From Fidelibacterota bacterium (lineage in GTDB: Bacteria > Fidelibacterota > Fidelibacteria > Fidelibacterales > Fidelibacteraceae): a stretch of DNA of 5,954 nucleotides. How positions within the stretch are numbered: the first letter of the stretch is position 1; the number at the start of each line of letters is the position of its first letter. The notes under the pieces are model-generated. The model worked only from the letters and a program-made list of their open reading frames with translations, did no database searches and was not told where the DNA came from. This document shows, piece by piece, positions 5,897 through 5,954 of the stretch. The stretch covers positions 1 through 5,954 of the forward strand of contig DAOVOB010000079.1 in NCBI GenBank assembly GCA_030629925.1, read 5' to 3'. The translations under genes and the position numbers were made by a program.

Positions 5897-5954
5897 GGGG
5901 CAGACACCTGTCGGGCGTATCCGCCAGCTGGCGGAGTAGACTGATGCCTGTCCC
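5897..5954. repeat. GC-rich imperfect palindrome (REP/MITE-like), reaching the window edge
   Basis: A perfect 16-bp palindrome, TCCGCCAGCTGGCGGA (5920-5935), is enclosed by outer arms 5897-5912 and 5939-5954 that are inverted copies of each other at 12 of 16 positions plus one G-T pair. The parts between are 7 and 3 nt, forming an internal loop. The whole would fold as one long hairpin. It is strikingly GC-rich against AT-rich surroundings, which suggests a dispersed repetitive palindromic element rather than local sequence. No T-tract follows inside the window, so terminator function is unsupported. The outer arm may continue past the window. Confidence 0.65.

Larger units (their letters stand above)
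5622..5954. other. Non-coding control region upstream of dnaB
   Basis: About 330 bp without a credible gene. From dnaB outward it contains the dnaB ribosome binding site, a weak 6-bp hairpin, a very AT-rich leader (to about 5717) with a solitary -10-like TATAAC at 5667-5672 on the minus strand but no good -35, two DnaA boxes, a perfect inverted repeat, a candidate promoter, a patch of heptamer-like repeats, and a GC-rich imperfect palindrome reaching the window end. The gene that flanks this region on the right is outside the window, so whether the region is also a divergent promoter or a 3' intergenic space cannot be decided. Confidence 0.8.

Noticed and set aside
5910..5927. SOS-box-like CTG...CAG spacing within the edge palindrome
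   Set aside because: The spacing between CTG and CAG is wrong for a LexA site, and the bases are explained by the nested palindrome.

Overview
This is an AT-rich bacterial window with five tightly packed housekeeping genes, all on the minus strand, and about 330 bp of regulatory-looking non-coding DNA at the right end. In transcription order (right to left) the genes are replicative helicase dnaB, a long bifunctional RelA/SpoT-type (p)ppGpp synthetase/hydrolase (rel), a lengthened HU/IHF-family DNA-binding protein, ruvX (yqgF), and lnt (apolipoprotein N-acyltransferase). The lnt gene runs off the left edge. Gaps between genes are 5, 15 and 8 bp, and ruvX and lnt overlap by 4 bp (ATGA). The whole set therefore reads as one operon with local translational coupling.

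The lnt gene points to a Gram-negative (diderm) bacterium that makes triacylated lipoproteins. The AT-rich composition and protein style would fit an uncultured FCB-type or similar lineage, but this is a weak guess and no taxonomic marker is present. All five proteins keep the catalytic or binding motifs expected of their families, so nothing looks like a pseudogene.

Right-hand region (5622-5954): reading toward dnaB, it holds a GC-rich imperfect palindrome of about 58 bp that reaches the window edge, a patch of heptamer-like direct repeats, a candidate sigma70-type promoter, a perfect 12-bp inverted repeat at the predicted transcription start, two perfect consensus DnaA boxes (TTATCCACA) in tandem 12 bp apart, and an AT-rich leader ending in a good ribosome binding site for dnaB. 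The simplest reading is that DnaA, and perhaps a second factor at the palindrome, controls an operon combining helicase supply, stringent-response alarmone metabolism, nucleoid structure and nucleic-acid processing. A minimal or secondary replication origin is a less supported alternative.

No clearly novel system (defence, mobile or biosynthetic) is visible. The points of real interest are the DnaA-box/palindrome control region, the edge palindromic repeat, the lack of a ribosome binding site at rel, and small motif variants in Rel, HU and Lnt.
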